DNA from: G958295645 sp965242735
GTDB taxonomy: Bacteria; Gemmatimonadota; Gemmatimonadetes; Longimicrobiales; Gaopeijiaceae
Direction of reading: 5' to 3'
Length of the DNA: 64,000 bases
Assembly (NCBI GenBank): GCA_965242735.1
Contig: OZ251497.1
Coordinates: 3,038,001-3,102,000, forward strand
Part shown: piece after piece, positions 60,746 to 64,000 of the stretch
How positions within the stretch are numbered: the stretch's first letter is position 1
Layout of the letters: the number at the start of each line of letters is the position of its first letter
Position numbers and translations under genes: made by a program
Notes under the pieces: model-generated
The model's database searches: none
What the model was told of the DNA's origin: nothing
The model's input: only the letters and a program-made list of their open reading frames with translations

Positions 60746-61566
60746 GCACGGACATCGACAGCAAGCGCAGGATCAGAGTGCGGGACTTCGCGCTCTTGAA
60801 GGAGGCGGGCCGGCCCATCGCCATGGTGACCGCCTACGACGCCCTCTTCGCGTCCTTGGTGGATCGCGCCGGCGTCGATTCCATCTTGGTGGGCGACTCG
60901 CTGGCCACGGTGCTGTGCGGGGAAGAGACGACGCTGGGCGCCACGATGGAACAGATGATCTACCACGGCCGCCTGGTCTGCCGGGGCGCGCGGCGGGCGC
61001 TGGTCATGGTCGACATGCCGTTCATGAGCTATCAGGCGACGCCCGAGGAAGCCGTGCGCAACGCCGGGCGCATCATGAAGGAGACCGGGGCCGGGGCCGT
61101 CAAGCTCGAGGGCGGCGCCGAGGCGGCTCCGGCGGTGAAGCGCATCGTGGACGCCGGCATTCCCGTGATGGGGCACCTGGGCTTCACGCCGCAGTCCGTG
61201 CACAGCATCGGCGGCGCCCGGGTGCAGGGCCGCGACGAGGGCGCGACCGAGGCGCTGATCCGCAACGCGCAGGCCCTGGAAGCCGCCGGCGCCTTCTCCA
61301 TCCTCCTGGAGCTCCTGGTCGGCGACGTGGCCGAGCAGGTCACGAACGCGCTGTCGGTGCCGACGGTCGGCATCGGCGCCGGTCCCGGCTGCAACGGCCA
61401 GCTGCTGATCCTCCATGATCTGCTGGGGCTCAACGAGGACTTCAATCCGCGCTTCCTCAAGCGCTTCGGGCAGTTGGGCGAAGAAGTGAGGGCAGCCGTG
61501 GGTCGCTACGCGAAGGAAGTCCGGGCGGGCGCATATCCCGGCGAAGAGCACGTCCATGGCTCCTGA
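60742..61566 (+). CDS. panB: 3-methyl-2-oxobutanoate hydroxymethyltransferase (PanB)
   Basis: First committed step of pantothenate synthesis: transfers a hydroxymethyl group from methylene-tetrahydrofolate to 2-oxoisovalerate. Encodes 274 residues, normal length. Motifs: PIAMVTAYDALFASLVDRAG, ILVGDSLATVLCGEETTLGAT (metal Asp), VMVDMPFMSYQ, KLEGGAE, PVMGHLGFTPQSVHSIGG, ELLVGDVAEQVT and VGIGAGPGCNGQLLILHDLLG. It overlaps the preceding isomerase (ATGA) and the following MFS gene by 11 bases, so it is part of the same operon. Confidence 0.94.
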   Translation: MSTDIDSKRRIRVRDFALLKEAGRPIAMVTAYDALFASLVDRAGVDSILVGDSLATVLCGEETTLGATMEQMIYHGRLVCRGARRALVMVDMPFMSYQATPEEAVRNAGRIMKETGAGAVKLEGGAEAAPAVKRIVDAGIPVMGHLGFTPQSVHSIGGARVQGRDEGATEALIRNAQALEAAGAFSILLELLVGDVAEQVTNALSVPTVGIGAGPGCNGQLLILHDLLGLNEDFNPRFLKRFGQLGEEVRAAVGRYAKEVRAGAYPGEEHVHGS

Positions 61567-63115
61567 GGCGCCGCAGGCGCCGAACGCCCGCCGCCAGCTG
61601 GGCGAGATCGTTAGGCTGCTGAACCGGCTCCTCCCTGAGGCGCCGCAGGCGCCGAACGCCCGCCGTCTCTTCCTGGGCAGCTGCGTCGCGCTGGTGGCGA
61701 CCTCCGTGGCGTTTGCGACGGTGGGCGCCGTCATGTTCTCGCTCAAGACGGAATTCGCGCTCACCAACGCCCAGGTGGGATGGATCGGCGGCGCGGCGCT
61801 CTGGGGATTCGCGGTCTCCCAGCTCGTGTTCTCGCCGTTCTGCGACACGTTGGGGATGCGCTTCCTGCTGCGGCTGGCCTTCGCCGGACACGTGGCCGGC
61901 ACGCTGATCATGATCTTCGGCGGAAGCTTCGCGGGCCTCTTCGCGGGCGCGTTGTTGATCGCGATGGCCAACGGACTGGTGGAGGCCGCATGCAACCCGT
62001 TGGTGGCCGCGCTGTACCCCGGCGACAAGACGGTCAAGCTGAACCAGTTCCACGTGTGGTTCCCGGGCGGGATCGTGCTGGGGGGACTGGCGGCCTACGG
62101 GCTGGACTCGGCGGCCCGCGGGCTCGACTCGGCAACGGTCGGCGACTGGCGCCTCAAGCTGGCGCTCGTGCTGCTGCCGACGCTGGCGTACGGCGTTCTT
62201 CTGCTGAGCCAGCGCTTCCCCCGGACCGAGGGCGTGCGCTCCGGCGTGTCGATGGGCGAGATGTTCAAGGCCGCGCTGACGACGCCGCTCATGCTCCTGC
62301 TGCTGGCGTGCATGGCGCTGACCGCGTCCGTGGAGCTCGGTCCCACGCGCTGGCTGCCCGCCATTCTCGAAGCGGCAGGGATGCCCGGCATCCTGGTGCT
62401 GGCGTACGTCGGCGCGATCATGGCCGTGCTGCGCTACTTCGCCGGTCCGGTCGTGCGCCGCTTCTCGCCTACGGGCGTCCTGGCCGCTTCGGCCGTGCTG
62501 TCGGGCCTGGGGCTTCTCTGGCTGGGAGCGGGCGTCCGCGCCGGCGCGACGCTGGCGGCGGCGACCGTGTTCGCCGTCGGCGTCTGCTACTTCTGGCCCA
62601 CCATGCTGGGCCTGGTCTCGGAACGCGTGCCGAAGAGCGGCGCGCTGGGACTCGGGCTGATGGGCACGGTGGGAATGGCGGTCGTGGGACTCGCGACTGC
62701 CCCGCTCATGGGGCGGGTGGCCGACCGCCGCGTGGCGGAAACGCTTAACGAAGACGCGGTGGTCGCGACGTTGCAGGAGGCGCAGGGCGTGCTGGAAGCT
62801 CGCGCTCTCGAGGTGCCGGTTTCCGGCAGCGGCGACGACGCGATGGCAGCCCTGGCGGAGGTGACTGCGGTCCTGGCCGGCGGCGGCCCTGGAGCGCAGA
62901 CGTCGCCGGCCGACGCCGCCAACGCGCTGCGGACGGTCGCCCGGGACGCCGCGCCGTCGGCGGCCGCCGCGCGGGCCGAGGAGCTTCTCGGACCCGCCGA
63001 CTTGGAGGGCGGCCTGTTGTCGTTGCGCTGGCTGGCGCCGTTGTGCGCGGTCCTCGCCGTGGTGTTCGGCGTCCTTTGGCGGCGCGACCGCCGACGGCTC
63101 GTCCCGGCCGCGTGA
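61556..63115 (+). CDS. MFS transporter
   Basis: Encodes 519 residues with about 12 hydrophobic helices: GGAALWGFAVSQLVFSPFCD with the loop-2 pattern SPFCDTLGMRFLLRLAF. A long soluble stretch (residues about 405-485, Ala/Asp-rich) interrupts the last two helices, which is unusual for the family. Similar to FucP/NarK-type permeases in feel; substrate unknown. The first 36 residues carry a 32-bp direct repeat (61562-61593, 61634-61665) encoding EAPQAPNARR twice; the first copy overlaps the panB stop. Last gene of the panB operon. Confidence 0.82.
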   Translation: MAPEAPQAPNARRQLGEIVRLLNRLLPEAPQAPNARRLFLGSCVALVATSVAFATVGAVMFSLKTEFALTNAQVGWIGGAALWGFAVSQLVFSPFCDTLGMRFLLRLAFAGHVAGTLIMIFGGSFAGLFAGALLIAMANGLVEAACNPLVAALYPGDKTVKLNQFHVWFPGGIVLGGLAAYGLDSAARGLDSATVGDWRLKLALVLLPTLAYGVLLLSQRFPRTEGVRSGVSMGEMFKAALTTPLMLLLLACMALTASVELGPTRWLPAILEAAGMPGILVLAYVGAIMAVLRYFAGPVVRRFSPTGVLAASAVLSGLGLLWLGAGVRAGATLAAATVFAVGVCYFWPTMLGLVSERVPKSGALGLGLMGTVGMAVVGLATAPLMGRVADRRVAETLNEDAVVATLQEAQGVLEARALEVPVSGSGDDAMAALAEVTAVLAGGGPGAQTSPADAANALRTVARDAAPSAAAARAEELLGPADLEGGLLSLRWLAPLCAVLAVVFGVLWRRDRRRLVPAA

Positions 63116-63337
63116 GCCGACCAGATCACGCCCCAAGAAGCCGCCCGGCGTCGCGTCGCGGCGGGCGCCGCCGGTCCGGGCGAGAGCGAGCGACGCTGCC
63201 GTGCGGGACCGTCCGGGGCACGACCGGCCCGCAGTCGCCGAAGCGCACGAAGGCGGCCAGCGCGATGAGCCGCATCGATGGGGCATTCGACCGAAGCGCC
63301 CTCGAGTGTCGTTGCAGCGCATGAAGCGGCAGGCGCG

Positions 63338-64000
63338 ATGAACCCGCTTCTCGGGCGCAAGCTGCGCTACGGGATGGTCGGCGGCGGTCCCGGCGCCTTC
63401 ATCGGGGCGGTGCACCGGATGGCGGCGGCGCTCGACGGGGAGTGGGAGCTCGCGGCGGGCGCGTTCTCGGCGTCGCCCGAGCGTTCCCAAGAGCAGGGCC
63501 GGCAGCTGGGACTGGACCCGCGCCGGGTCTACGGGAGCTGGGAGGAAATGGCCGAGGCGGAAGGAGCGCTGAGCGCGGACCGGCGCATCGACGCCGTGTC
63601 GGTGGTGGCGCCGAACGACCTCCACTGCCGCGTCGCGAAGGCGTTCCTGGACGCGGGCGTTCACGTCGTGTGCGACAAGCCGATGGCCGCCGAGCTGGCG
63701 GAAGCCGAGGAGCTGGCCCGCCACGTCGACCGGCGCGGACTCGTGTTCGCCCTGACGCACAACTACACGGGCTACCCGATGGCCAAGGAAGCACGGCGGC
63801 TCGTCGGGTCGGGACGGATCGGGACGGTGCGCAAGGTCGTGGCCGAGTACCAGCAGGGCTGGCTCGCGACCCCGCTGGAGCGGACGGGCCACAAGCAGGC
63901 CGAGTGGCGGCTCGACCCGGCTCGCGCCGGACCGTCCTCGGCCATGGGCGACATCGGATCGCACGTCCACAACCTGGTGCGCTACGTCGCCGGCCTGCGC
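63338..64000 (+). CDS. Gfo/Idh/MocA family oxidoreductase, partial at window edge
   Basis: The first 221 residues are visible from ATG at 63338; the frame runs off the window. NAD(P)-binding Rossmann start LRYGMVGGGPGAFIGAVHRM, VSVVAPNDLHC, HVVCDKPMAAELAEAEELA (the conserved EKP-type motif, here DKP) and THNYTGYPMAKEARRLV, with GDIGSHVHNLVRY near the edge carrying the usual catalytic His region. Members oxidise or epimerise sugars and inositols. It is separated by 222 bases from the MFS gene; no signal for a terminator is seen in that gap. Confidence 0.86.
   Translation, partial: MNPLLGRKLRYGMVGGGPGAFIGAVHRMAAALDGEWELAAGAFSASPERSQEQGRQLGLDPRRVYGSWEEMAEAEGALSADRRIDAVSVVAPNDLHCRVAKAFLDAGVHVVCDKPMAAELAEAEELARHVDRRGLVFALTHNYTGYPMAKEARRLVGSGRIGTVRKVVAEYQQGWLATPLERTGHKQAEWRLDPARAGPSSAMGDIGSHVHNLVRYVAGLR

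Noticed and set aside
61457..63970. Long minus-strand frame opposite panB and the MFS gene
   Set aside because: His/Arg-rich shadow of two well-supported plus-strand genes; no motif or ribosome-binding site.

Overview
The window is high-GC bacterial chromosome with dense, often overlapping genes (many 4-base ATGA, GTGA or TTGA junctions). Its gene content is histidine breakdown, S9, M28, M20 and P1 peptidases or amidohydrolases, many secreted lipoproteins of the 6-bladed beta-propeller type, Na+/solute symporters, an ECF sigma factor and a giant autotransporter adhesin. This suggests a Gram-negative, amino-acid and peptide-using marine or host-associated bacterium. Gemmatimonadota is my best guess, from gene content only. 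No rRNA, tRNA, phage or insertion sequence was recognised.

Layout. 1-1.2 kb: an AT-richer orphan ORF and a membrane-anchored coiled-coil protein. 1.2-8.2 kb: a hut locus (hutI, hutF, hutU, hutH) with lspA inside it; hutH appears to lack a canonical start codon. 8.3-10.3 kb: a 5'-nucleotidase split into two genes, C-terminal domain first. 10.3-13.7 kb: an overlapping M28 peptidase, DUF3311-like and SSS symporter operon. 14.4-15.5 kb: a propeller-like protein. 15.6-23.8 kb: a minus-strand run of RidA lipoprotein, aminotransferase and three tandem paralogous membrane proteins that share an unrecognised C-terminal domain.

23.9-24.3 kb: an ArsC-family gene whose active-site Cys codon is an in-frame TGA, followed by a strong SECIS-like hairpin; this is a predicted selenoprotein. 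24.6-27.7 kb: an S9 peptidase. 27.8-35.0 kb: a minus-strand cluster with a Cys-rich exported peptide, four propeller or lipoprotein genes, a 37-residue peptide, a polytopic membrane protein and an ECF sigma factor. It looks like an uncharacterised envelope or secretion system. 35.1-38.7 kb: AraC-type regulator, LOG-type protein and acetyl-CoA synthetase. 38.9-41.4 kb: a lipoprotein and outer-membrane protein pair.

41.5-50.5 kb: a 3012-residue Calx-beta autotransporter, with five near-identical triplet-domain repeats of about 1.05 kb and a C10 tract touching its predicted -35 box. 51.2-57.3 kb: small membrane and lipoproteins, M20 amidohydrolase, P1 peptidase and SSS symporter. 57.5-64 kb: an ABC-type membrane domain without ATPase, a predicted trans-3-hydroxy-L-proline dehydratase, a TIM-barrel isomerase, panB, an MFS transporter and the start of a Gfo/Idh/MocA oxidoreductase.

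A recurring feature is short imperfect direct duplications (about 17-72 bp) at gene starts, ends and surface loops. They add low-complexity segments or duplicate start and stop signals in otherwise ordinary genes.
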